Shown here: one piece after another, positions 6,222 through 14,200 of the stretch | Numbering within the stretch: position 1 is the stretch's first letter | Layout: every line of letters starts with the position of its first letter | Virus record (IMG/VR): IMGVR_UViG_3300021960_000596 | Location: 1-21,837 of that record | Reading direction: 5' to 3' (one strand) | Origin: a virus | DNA length: 21,837 nt | Position numbers and translations under genes: made by a program | Notes under the pieces: generated by a model | Told to the model about the DNA's origin: nothing | The model's input: only the letters and a program-made list of their open reading frames with translations | The model's database searches: none

Positions 6222-7735
6222 TGGAAACAACTATCTTCGGACCCCCGGGCACGGGTAAAACAACGCGGCTGATTAACATTGTTAAGCAGGAGCTAGAGAA
6301 TGGTACGCCAGCAGAGCATATAGCTTTTGTCTCGTTTAGTCGCAAGGCTGCGGAAGAAGCGCGGACAAGAGCGTCTGCTGCATTGGGTATGGATCCAAAA
6401 CAGATGGTGTGGTTTCGTACACTGCACTCTATGGCGTTTCAATTTAGTGGAATGAATGTTCACCAAGTTATGAGAGGCAGCGACTACGCTGCGCTCGGCA
6501 AGTTAGTCGGGCTAGAGTTCGGCTCAAACTCTAGCCTGACTATGTCTGATGGAACCCTGTTTAATCCGGGGAAAAGTGGCGATGCTTACTTGAGCATGAT
6601 CCAGATGGCTCGAGTGCAAGGCATTGAACTGTCCGATCAGTTTAATAGAACGGCTGACTACAACCTACATTATCAACAGGCGCGTATCGTGGATAACGCT
6701 TTGAAGGCGTACAAGAGCGACACAGATAAGTTTGATTTTGTTGACATGATCGAGAACTTTATAGCCGAGGGCCAAGGGCCTAGGATCGATGTCCTAATTG
6801 TGGATGAAGCGCAGGACCTTGTACCTTTGCAGTGGAAGATGGTGCTCAATGTCCTTCGTCCTTTAGCCAAGCGTATCTATTACGCGGGCGACGACGACCA
6901 GTGTATCTATGCGTGGATGGGAGTTCATGTCCGCGATTTTTTAAATGCCTCGGAGAACAAGGAGATTCTCCAACAGTCTTACCGGATACCCGCGCAGGTG
7001 CATGACATCGCAGGGCGTCTGGTAAACAGGCTGGCAGTAAGGCAAGAAAAAGTTTGGCAACCTGCCACTCATCAGGGGACAGTTGTTTGGCATCATGATA
7101 TCATGGATGTGGACATCAGAACTGGTGAGTGGTTAATCCTTGCAAGAACAAACTACATTGCAAATCAAATCTCTACACAGCTTAAAGAAAGCGGTTATGT
7201 ATTCTACCGCGAAGGTTCTGGTTGGTCTGTCTCCCCCAACATCCTAGAAGCAATTGAGGTATGGTTAGAACTATGCAAAGGAAAAGCTTTATCTGCCCAA
7301 CAGTTGAAGACCTTCGAGAAACAAATCAAACCGAACATTTTGCCCAAGTCTGGACGCTCCGTCCTACGAACACTAGACCCCGAACACGACTACACTCTCG
7401 ACGATATTATCGAGAAGTGCTCTTGGCCCGTGTCGAATCAGACACCGTGGTACGACATAGTGAGAGTGTCGGAGAAGGAGCAGATATATATTTCATCGGT
7501 GCGTCGCGCGGGGGAGAGGATCCTGACGGGCAAGCCGCGTGTGAAGATATCGACGATTCACAAAGCAAAAGGTGGCGAGGCGGATAACGTCCTGCTTCTG
7601 CTCGACTCAACCAAAGCTGCGTTAGAAAGTCCGGATCAAGATTCAGAGGTCCGGACTTTTTATGTTGGCATCACCAGAGCCAAGAAGGCTCTTCATCTCG
7701 TTGAACCAAGAACAAGAAATGGATTTTACCTATGA
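6221..7735 (+). CDS. UvrD/Rep/Dda-type superfamily 1 DNA helicase
   Basis: A 504-residue SF1A helicase, expected to unwind DNA 3'-5' or 5'-3' ahead of the polymerase or in recombination. Motifs: Walker A GPPGTGKT (7-14), Ia VSFSRKAA (37-44), Walker B DEAQD (195-199), III GDDDQCIYAWMG (223-234), IV QQSYRIP (251-257), V STIHKAKGGEADNVLL (444-459) and VI VGITRAKKALHL (482-493). It is shorter than UvrD (about 720), closer to phage Dda in size, with reduced accessory subdomains. The direction of movement cannot be read from sequence. The ATG overlaps the primase stop and its stop overlaps the next start (ATGA), so translation is probably coupled. Confidence 0.92.
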   Translation: METTIFGPPGTGKTTRLINIVKQELENGTPAEHIAFVSFSRKAAEEARTRASAALGMDPKQMVWFRTLHSMAFQFSGMNVHQVMRGSDYAALGKLVGLEFGSNSSLTMSDGTLFNPGKSGDAYLSMIQMARVQGIELSDQFNRTADYNLHYQQARIVDNALKAYKSDTDKFDFVDMIENFIAEGQGPRIDVLIVDEAQDLVPLQWKMVLNVLRPLAKRIYYAGDDDQCIYAWMGVHVRDFLNASENKEILQQSYRIPAQVHDIAGRLVNRLAVRQEKVWQPATHQGTVVWHHDIMDVDIRTGEWLILARTNYIANQISTQLKESGYVFYREGSGWSVSPNILEAIEVWLELCKGKALSAQQLKTFEKQIKPNILPKSGRSVLRTLDPEHDYTLDDIIEKCSWPVSNQTPWYDIVRVSEKEQIYISSVRRAGERILTGKPRVKISTIHKAKGGEADNVLLLLDSTKAALESPDQDSEVRTFYVGITRAKKALHLVEPRTRNGFYL

Positions 7736-8016
7736 AAAAAAGAGAAGACTTTCTTCAGAAGGCGGAAGAGTTAATCAACGGGCCGAGGGCCAAGGAGTAC
7801 GGGCCAGCTAGGATGAACCACGAGCGCATCGCTGCGATCTGGAATGTATTCTTGGAGCGGAAGCTGGTTCACGCCATCACGCCAGAAGATGTGGTGGCCT
7901 GCATGATTGGGTTGAAGTTGGCAAGGCTGGCGGAAGACACGAGCAAGAATGATTCTTGGGTTGATATCATAGGTTACGCAGCGCTGGGCGGGGAGATCGT
8001 TAACGATGAAAACTGA
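7732..8016 (+). CDS. DUF6378-like small phage protein
   Basis: A 94-residue, mostly helical protein that fits my recollection of the DUF6378 family: an N-terminal R.....A..L..GPR...YG pattern, the segment NHERIAAIWNVFL (29-41), EDVVACMIGLKLARL and the final D.W.DIIGYAALG. The helical arrangement with conserved E, D and the terminal D..GYA resembles all-alpha NTP pyrophosphatases such as MazG and dUTPase-like proteins, so a role in nucleotide pools is possible. I have not seen the complete metal-binding signature. The ATG overlaps the helicase stop (ATGA) and the gene ends 11 bases inside the polymerase gene. Confidence 0.75.
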   Translation: MKKREDFLQKAEELINGPRAKEYGPARMNHERIAAIWNVFLERKLVHAITPEDVVACMIGLKLARLAEDTSKNDSWVDIIGYAALGGEIVNDEN

Positions 8017-9880
8017 TTTGTTTGACATGGAAGAAGAGTGGGCGCCGCCATCGTCGTTGCCTGACCTTACAAACTGTGAGCGAATTGCCATTGACTTGGA
8101 GACTCGCGACCCAAACCTAATGAAGCTTGGCCCGGGATGGTGCAGGGATGATGGTTATGTCATTGGATTTGCCGTGGCAGCGGGGGACTTTGTGGGGTAC
8201 TTCCCTATCAGGCACGAGGCTGGGGGCAACATGCCCGAGAAGGTGGTCATTAACTGGTTAAAGAAGCAGCTAGAAACACCACACATCGAGAAGGTCATGC
8301 ACAATGCCATGTATGATTTAGGATGGTTGCGGTGGGCAGGCATCGAAGTGCAAGGCAAGATCATTGACACGATGATTGCTGCGCCATTGCTGAATGAAAA
8401 CCGCCGCTACTACAACCTAAACTCATTGGCTGGTGAGTATTTGGGAGAGTGGAAGAACGAGAAGATGCTTCGCTCTGCGGCAGAGATGCACGGCGTTGAT
8501 CCAAAGTCTGGTATGTGGCAGCTTCACGCTAACTTTGTGGGGCGGTACGCTGAACAGGACGCCGCTGTGACCTTGCGGCTTTGGGATCGGTTGCGGGCTG
8601 ACATACTTAAGGAAGATGTCACTTCGATTTTTGATTTAGAAACCAGCTTGTTACCGTGCCTTCTTGACATGAAAACAAAAGGTGTGCGGGTAGATGTAGA
8701 CAAAGCTGAGATGGTCAAGAAAGATTTAAAGCAACGAGAGCAGCGGTTACTTAAAGAAATAAAGGAAGAGACCGGCATCGCTGTTGAGCCGTGGGTTGCT
8801 ACATCTATAGCAAAGGCGTTTGATGCTCTTGGTCTCAAGTACCATAGGACAGAGGGGACTGATGCGCCCTCCTTTACAAAACAGTTTTTGTCTAATCACG
8901 AGCACCCAATAGCGCAGAAGATTGTAAGGCTTCGTGAGTTTAACAAAGCCAACACCACATTTGTGGAAACAATACTTGAGCACTCGCACAAGGGACGCAT
9001 TCATTGTGATTTTAATCCTCTTCGTTCTGACGATGGGGGCACTGTAACCGGACGCTTTTCTTCAAGCAACCCAAATTTACAGCAGATTCCTGCTCGTGAC
9101 CCGGAAATCAAAGGCATGATTCGTGGTTTATTTATACCAGATGAGGGCTGCAAGTGGGGAAGTTTTGACTATGCCTCACAAGAGCCGCGCTGGTTGGCGC
9201 ACTACTGCGCCACTATGAAGGGGCAGAACAGGCACCCCATCATCGATGATGTTGTTGAAATGTACCACGAGGGTAACGCGGACTTTCACCAAATGGTAGC
9301 GGACATCGCGGGTATTAGTCGTAAGGAAGCCAAGACAGTGAACCTTGGTATCATGTATGGCATGGGCAAGAAGAAGCTGGCTGGTGTGATGGACATCAAT
9401 GTCGATGAAGCAACAGAGTTGTTGCAGAAGTATCACGAGAACGTGCCTTTCGTTAAAGGTATTGCTGATGCCACGATGAATCGCGCTGCTAAGAAGGGCA
9501 GTATCAGGACATGGCTTGGGCGCAAGTGTCGTTTTGATAAATGGGAACCAAAGAGCTTTGGGTACAACAAAGCTTTGGATCTTGAAGAGGCTGTTGATAC
9601 CTACGGTGGACGCGGGATGATTCGTCGTGCCTTTACATACAAGGCGCTGAATAGATTAATCCAAGGTTCGAGTGCCGACCAAACTAAAAAAGCTATGGTC
9701 GATTGCTACAACGAGGGCCTAGTGCCAACGCTTACGGTGCATGACGAATTGTGTTTTAATATAGAATCTAAAGAGCAGGCCGACAGAATTGTAGAGATTA
9801 TGAAAACCTGTGTGCCTGAATTGAATGTACCCTTCGAGGTTGACATGGCACTCGTAGACAATTGGGGAGAAGTAGAATGA
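8006..9880 (+). CDS. polA-like: Family A DNA polymerase with 3'-5' exonuclease domain
   Basis: A 624-residue replicative polymerase of the Pol I/T7 type without a 5'-3' exonuclease. The proofreading domain has ExoI DLET (D30, E32), ExoII HNAMYD (99-104) and ExoIII YAEQD (181-185). The polymerase domain has TGRFSSSNPNLQQIP (348-362), motif A DYASQEPR (388-395, catalytic D388), motif B RKEAKTVNLGIMYG (439-452) and motif C VHDE (578-581, catalytic D580). Motif B carries Leu447 at the position of Phe762 in E. coli Pol I or Tyr526 in T7. Residues 509-545 (around KWEPKSFGYNKALDLEEAV) form an insertion before the last palm motifs. There is no DnaJ-like central insert. GGGGAGA near 7990 precedes the ATG. 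Confidence 0.95.
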   Translation: MKTDLFDMEEEWAPPSSLPDLTNCERIAIDLETRDPNLMKLGPGWCRDDGYVIGFAVAAGDFVGYFPIRHEAGGNMPEKVVINWLKKQLETPHIEKVMHNAMYDLGWLRWAGIEVQGKIIDTMIAAPLLNENRRYYNLNSLAGEYLGEWKNEKMLRSAAEMHGVDPKSGMWQLHANFVGRYAEQDAAVTLRLWDRLRADILKEDVTSIFDLETSLLPCLLDMKTKGVRVDVDKAEMVKKDLKQREQRLLKEIKEETGIAVEPWVATSIAKAFDALGLKYHRTEGTDAPSFTKQFLSNHEHPIAQKIVRLREFNKANTTFVETILEHSHKGRIHCDFNPLRSDDGGTVTGRFSSSNPNLQQIPARDPEIKGMIRGLFIPDEGCKWGSFDYASQEPRWLAHYCATMKGQNRHPIIDDVVEMYHEGNADFHQMVADIAGISRKEAKTVNLGIMYGMGKKKLAGVMDINVDEATELLQKYHENVPFVKGIADATMNRAAKKGSIRTWLGRKCRFDKWEPKSFGYNKALDLEEAVDTYGGRGMIRRAFTYKALNRLIQGSSADQTKKAMVDCYNEGLVPTLTVHDELCFNIESKEQADRIVEIMKTCVPELNVPFEVDMALVDNWGEVE

Positions 9881-10326
9881 GACCTTTGTATGAAACGAAA
9901 AAAGATTTAGTTGAAGAAAGTAAAATTGCGACAGCTTTGTCGCAATTATGGAACTGTAATCTTTTCAAAATGCCAAAGACATCTTCCGTTGATTTTGTGA
10001 GTATAAGAAAAGGTGAAGCTGTCGGCTTTGTCGAAATAAAAAAAAGAACAAATAAAAAAAATAAATATTCTACATACATGATATCTAAGAAAAAAATTGA
10101 CTCCGCCAAACAACTTAATAGATCAACCGGATTAAATACAATTTTGGTAGTTAAATGGACGGATGAATTGGGCTATGTGTCCTTAAACAAAGACTACCCT
10201 GAGAGACAGGGCGGAAGATATGACCGCAATGATCCCGCAGACGTAGAAACTGTTGTGGATATAGACATACTTTTATTTAAAAACATAGGTGGAGTGAAAA
10301 ATGAACTGCTGGCATTGCGCGACTGA
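9877..10326 (+). CDS. PD-(D/E)XK nuclease-like protein
   Basis: A 149-residue protein, rich in lysine and encoded by notably A-rich DNA between 9,880 and 10,290. The likely active site is E13 or E14 in the first helix, D39 in SVDFVSI, and E53-x-K55 in VGFVEIKKR, followed by a basic helix. This is the pattern of resolvase-like and restriction-like nucleases. The frame extends to 9862, but the ATG at 9877 overlaps the polymerase stop (ATGA) and has GGGGAGAAG before it, so it is the better start. Position after the polymerase suggests a role in processing replication or recombination intermediates, comparable to phage resolvases. The family is inferred from motif only, and no T7 endonuclease I signature is seen. 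Confidence 0.72.
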   Translation: MRPLYETKKDLVEESKIATALSQLWNCNLFKMPKTSSVDFVSIRKGEAVGFVEIKKRTNKKNKYSTYMISKKKIDSAKQLNRSTGLNTILVVKWTDELGYVSLNKDYPERQGGRYDRNDPADVETVVDIDILLFKNIGGVKNELLALRD

Positions 10327-10462
10327 ACTTATCTGGGGCGGAGACCACGACTACGAGACAGAGGCTGGTGGCGCCGGTATCGAAACCAATCTTTCCTGTC
10401 CTAAGTGTGAGGCACAGGTGTTTGTCTATTTAGATTTAGATGTGGAATATAGAAATGTTTGA
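10301..10462 (+). CDS. 53-residue zinc-ribbon protein
   Basis: A short gene starting MNCWHCATELIWGGDHDYE and ending in an acidic strand (VFVYLDLDVEY). Two cysteine pairs, C3-W-H-C6 and C33-P-K-C36, form a complete zinc ribbon. The CWHC...WGGDHD...NLSCPKC pattern is one I associate with small proteins found in many marine phages, function unknown. AGGTGGAG at 10287-10294 gives a strong ribosome binding site seven bases before the ATG. It overlaps the nuclease gene by 26 bases and ends inside the next gene. It could be a transcription or nuclease accessory factor, but nothing in the sequence decides this. Confidence 0.78.
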   Translation: MNCWHCATELIWGGDHDYETEAGGAGIETNLSCPKCEAQVFVYLDLDVEYRNV

Positions 10463-10694
10463 AGCAATGTTACTACTTTGTGTGGCGATGGACTCATCCG
10501 ACTGCAAAGTTATCAAGGACACACGCGGGCCGTATGAAACCATTGGTCAATGCAATGATCGAGCGGCAGAGATGACAGCAAAGATTTTGTCAGCCCCGGA
10601 GTTTTTTTCTAGGTATACAGTAAACGGCGCTAGGTGTGATAAAGTTGAGGGAGTTAAAACTAAAACGTCAATTCTCAGCGACCTCGAGGTATAA
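10455..10694 (+). CDS. Small secreted or membrane-anchored Cys-containing protein
   Basis: A 79-residue protein starting MFEAMLLLCVAMDSSDCKV. An upstream ATG at 10440 is also in frame. The ATG at 10455 overlaps the stop of the preceding gene and gives a compact hydrophobic N-terminus. The N-terminal stretch (MLLLCVAM) could be a short signal peptide or membrane anchor. Four cysteines (in LLLCVA, SDCKV, GQCND and ARCDK) could form disulfides outside the cytoplasm. The central part is helical (QCNDRAAEMTAKIL). It is the last rightward gene, and its 3' end forms the 5' arm of the terminator hairpin. It might act at the envelope (lysis, exclusion or host takeover), but this is open. Confidence 0.65.
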   Translation: MFEAMLLLCVAMDSSDCKVIKDTRGPYETIGQCNDRAAEMTAKILSAPEFFSRYTVNGARCDKVEGVKTKTSILSDLEV

Positions 10695-10742
10695 TGGTAC
10701 GTCCATTGATACTGAGGTCCACGAGAATCGATGTTTTTATTT
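10665..10742. terminator. Bidirectional intrinsic terminator between convergent modules
   Basis: A long imperfect hairpin: ATTCTC (10671-10676) pairs with GAGAAT (10723-10728), GACCTC (10680-10685) with GAGGTC (10714-10719), and AATGG (10693-10697) with CCATT (10703-10707), with extra pairs outside (10665-10669 with 10730-10734). On the plus strand it is followed by TTTTTATTT (10734-10742). On the minus strand the complement of 10651-10665 supplies TTTTAGTTTTA. It lies exactly where the rightward early block meets the leftward virion block and begins inside the last rightward gene. Confidence 0.85.
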
Positions 10743-10749
10743 AATGATT

Positions 10750-11199
10750 TCAGTCTTTTGCAAGGTCGCGGATTCGCTTGACCAAACGCTTGGCCCGGTT
10801 CGGAACCTGATCGTGCCACCTCGAATCGACCATTTCGTCGGCGGCCCGGTGCCAATCCCTATCATCAATCCCAGCTTTCATGCCCTTGAACTTGGACAGA
10901 CGAGGGTAACCTAGGTTAAAGCACATGTTGGCAATAACCAACTGAGCTTCTTCGGGTAGCTCGTCGAAGTCTGAGTACAACCGACCGCAGTCTTCTATTG
11001 TCACAGCGATGTCTAGGTTAAACCGCTTACGGACACGGTCCTCTGACACAGGCGTACCAACAGGCTGACCGTATTCCGGGTCGTGCTCTTTGACAAGCGC
11101 TCCTATGCCAAAAGTTGGTAGACCTAAGTGATCCAAATAAATTTCAAACTTGCAGCCTTCATCTTCTGCAAGCTCTTCTCTCAACTGATCTTTGTTCAT
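10750..11199 (-). CDS. T4-type lysozyme (endolysin, glycoside hydrolase family 24)
   Basis: A 149-residue muramidase that would cut the N-acetylmuramic acid to N-acetylglucosamine bond of peptidoglycan to release progeny. The catalytic triad of T4 lysozyme is in place with matching spacing: E14 (DEG), D23 (IYLDHLG) and T29 (PTFGIG). The C-terminal helices contain the family's FNLGYPRLSKF-like segment and W..A..EM.DSRW. There is no signal peptide, so it should need a holin. No clear holin gene is visible nearby. It is the last gene of the leftward virion operon, its ATG one base after the stop of the 1374-residue gene. Its stop lies just before the bidirectional terminator. Confidence 0.92.
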   Translation of the reverse strand: MNKDQLREELAEDEGCKFEIYLDHLGLPTFGIGALVKEHDPEYGQPVGTPVSEDRVRKRFNLDIAVTIEDCGRLYSDFDELPEEAQLVIANMCFNLGYPRLSKFKGMKAGIDDRDWHRAADEMVDSRWHDQVPNRAKRLVKRIRDLAKD

Positions 11200-11200
11200 T

Positions 11201-14200
11201 TTAGTCCCCGAACGTTAACATGTTTTTCATAGCGTCGAACGGATTAGACCCCATTAAAGCGGCTGGTCTTTTCTGCGTTGTAGGTGCGGGAACCGCCGAA
11301 GGGGCTGGAGCGGCTCCCGCTTGCGCCGCCACAGGAGGAGGTGTGGTTGCAGCAACTGGTTCTAAAGAGATTGTTTGTGGCGCTGTTTCCCCAGATGGTT
11401 CTAAAGAGATTGTTTGTGGCGCTGTTTCTTGAGTCACGCTTTCTGCCACCAAGGGTCTTTTGTTATACTCCCGAGCGATAGCTAACAGTTCTTTGGCTGG
11501 TAACTTAGCTATCTTTCTAGGCTCACCCTTAACTGCTGTCTCTGCATAGACATCACGGAATGTTTTATCACTAAGTGTGACAGGACGAAACTGTCCTTTT
11601 AATAAATACCCTAGCTCTTCGGTGCCTAGGTTTGAGTCTCTTTTAAGCGCGGCTATGATCTGAGGTCTCTTTAACCCTGCGGCTTCCGCTGCTTTAATAA
11701 AGCCATACATTTGACGTTGTGCTCGAAAAGCATCTTCGTTCGCAGAGCTATAAGCTTGTAACACATCTTCGTTGGTTGAGTCATTTGCTTTTGCCACGCG
11801 GCTAAAATTACCAAGAGACTGTGACCGAAGGTCTGTAAACTCATAGCCCTTAAAAGAAAGTGACTTTGCGGCTTCTAGTATTAGCGGTCGGACACCAGTG
11901 CTTGCAGCAAAGGCTTCCTCGTGAATATTGTATTGACGACCAGTTCTGGTTGGATCTCCAGTGACGGCGCTTGTTATACGTCCCGGCTCGAACTTCTGCG
12001 CCGTCGGCTTGTACAATAACTCGAGACCAGCAGGAGTGAAGCCACCCAGAATATGGCGGAAGCTGTTGCCCATCTTTGTACCAACATCATTCGCGTCGTT
12101 CCAGACAGGTGACCCTGTAGCTGTTTGCCCACCGCGTCCAAAGTAGTCTCTGGGTAAAGCGTCTTGAACTCTTTCCGCAATCAAAGACTCACTGGCGAAA
12201 GGTTCCATAAAGGAAGCAAATGCACCCCAAGCAGCAGAACTTATCTGTTCTATTTCACTGGCTCCCAGTGAACCTTTCTGCGAGTATATCTCCATAGCAC
12301 GACGGGCTGGCGTAAGTGCAAAGTCATAGGGCATCATGTAACTTAGATCAGCATGTTGCCACTTCCCATCTTTGGGTTTAGCCAATGACATGACCTGATG
12401 ACCATCCATAAAGTAAGGCATCAGCGGCTTCATCTTTTGAACGTCTTCTTCCGTCATTCCCGTAGCAGCATAGCTTGCTTTGGCTATGGCAGTCGGAACC
12501 ACAAATGCGGAACCGATATAGCTAGTCACGCGGTTGGCACCAATAGCTCTGATTTCTCGTTCTAGTTTTCTAGCTTTTTGTTCGCCTATCTTCTGGATCA
12601 AATCGTCCGATGCCTTGAAGCCCATCTCCTTCATGCCGCGCTGGACAATGTTGGTAGAGTTACGAATGACTTCTGCGGGAAATGCAACGAAGTTTCCAGC
12701 AACAGGTATACGGCGGATAGACTTAATAACTTCCGGAACACGCGAATAGATAGGCATTGTTTCTTTGACAATGTCTGAAGCGAACACATCAAGGAAACCA
12801 TATCTGCCGGTAAGTTCCGAGGGCCGCGTTGCAAGACCCGATGTCACCAAACCATCAGCGATGTCACCGAGATTCTCTGGATCAAGACCGGCTTTACGGA
12901 ACGCAGCGCCAAACTTAGCCTTCTCTCCAAGAAAACCTACGGCTTTCCAGTATGTGTCAGTATCGGAGTATATCTTTTGTAGAGGCTTGACCAGCGGAAC
13001 TTTCTCGATCAGTGAGTTCAGACTCGTAGCTACCTTCTCGGTCTTCATGCCCTGAGTCTCGCGAAGCAAAAGTTTCATTTCATTTACAGCGAGGTTCTCA
13101 TCTACCAGACCAAGGTCGCCGATCATTGTATAAAATCTGTCTGACTCAGCGTCCGACAAAGCGTTAATCTTTTTAAACACTGCGTTAAAGGCTTCGCCTA
13201 ACTCAGCGGTGCGAGGAAGGTTGCCATTAGCACCGACCATAAAAGTACCTGACGCAAAGTTTCTAACCTGACTGATGGGGTTGAGAACTGTCTTGCTCAT
13301 CTGTGATAAGCCCTTGGCTTGCAACGCCACGGCCAATAACTCACCGGTCAGGCTGGATATACGATTAGGTACAGTTAAAGAGTTGTATAGTTCTATGGGA
13401 ACAAACTCACCAGACAAGTCTCCATAGCTCCCAGAGAAAATAGTGCCACCAGCTTTTTCTCCCTCAATAACTTTTCTTTCACCGAGACGAACATATCCTG
13501 CATCGGTAAGTGTTTTATACTGAGGGCTGTCTTTAGCTATGTTTTCTCCAGAAACGACAAGCGGCCTTGCTCCGGCGTTTAAGGACTCGATAAACCCATC
13601 ATAGGTTTTTCTGTTTTGCTGTCCGAACTCTCTAAAAAATCTACTGGTTGTAGAAAACTTAGAAAGATCCGTGACCGTGCGTAGGTACAATTCTTTTGGA
13701 TCTCGAACCTCGTTCATAAGCTGGCGAAAGGATGCGCTTTTATTTAAAAATTTACTGCGTTTAGCAAACAAGCCTTCGGAAAGTTTGAAAAGAGGATGAC
13801 GACCAACGGATTCTGCACCCTTGGTTACTGCGTTATCCATAATTTTCATCGCAGCTTCCGGAGACAAACCCTCATCTAACCCCGACTTAACAAAAAACTT
13901 GTTAACCTCAACCTTCGCGTTAGCCACAGCCACATCTTTAGTCAAAGTAGTGTCAGACTTTTGCATCATCGACGCAATCTCATCCACAGCCTTTATGTAT
14001 TCTGGTTTCTTTTGAATCGCTGCGATAGCCGCAGTGTCTGGAGAAAAGGCACCTTCGTATAATCTGCGAAGATAAGATCCTTTGTTGTGTCTCATCTCTG
14101 CAATCGCGGACTCGGCAAGTTCTTTGTTAACTGTTCCAGCGGCAACTGAGTCCTCAAGTTCTTTGATGCCGAGGTCGGTTAACTCGTCAACCTGCTGCCG

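Noticed and set aside
8006-9880. HMO-2011-type polymerase with DnaJ-like central domain
   Set aside because: The stretch between the exonuclease and polymerase domains (about 200-345) shows no J-domain HPD motif or DnaJ zinc-finger cysteines, so this assignment is not supported.
10547-10914. Open frames crossing the intermodule hairpin on both strands (10547-10855 minus, 10636-10914 plus)
   Set aside because: They run through the bidirectional terminator and overlap the lysozyme or the last early gene out of frame, with no domain or ribosome binding site.
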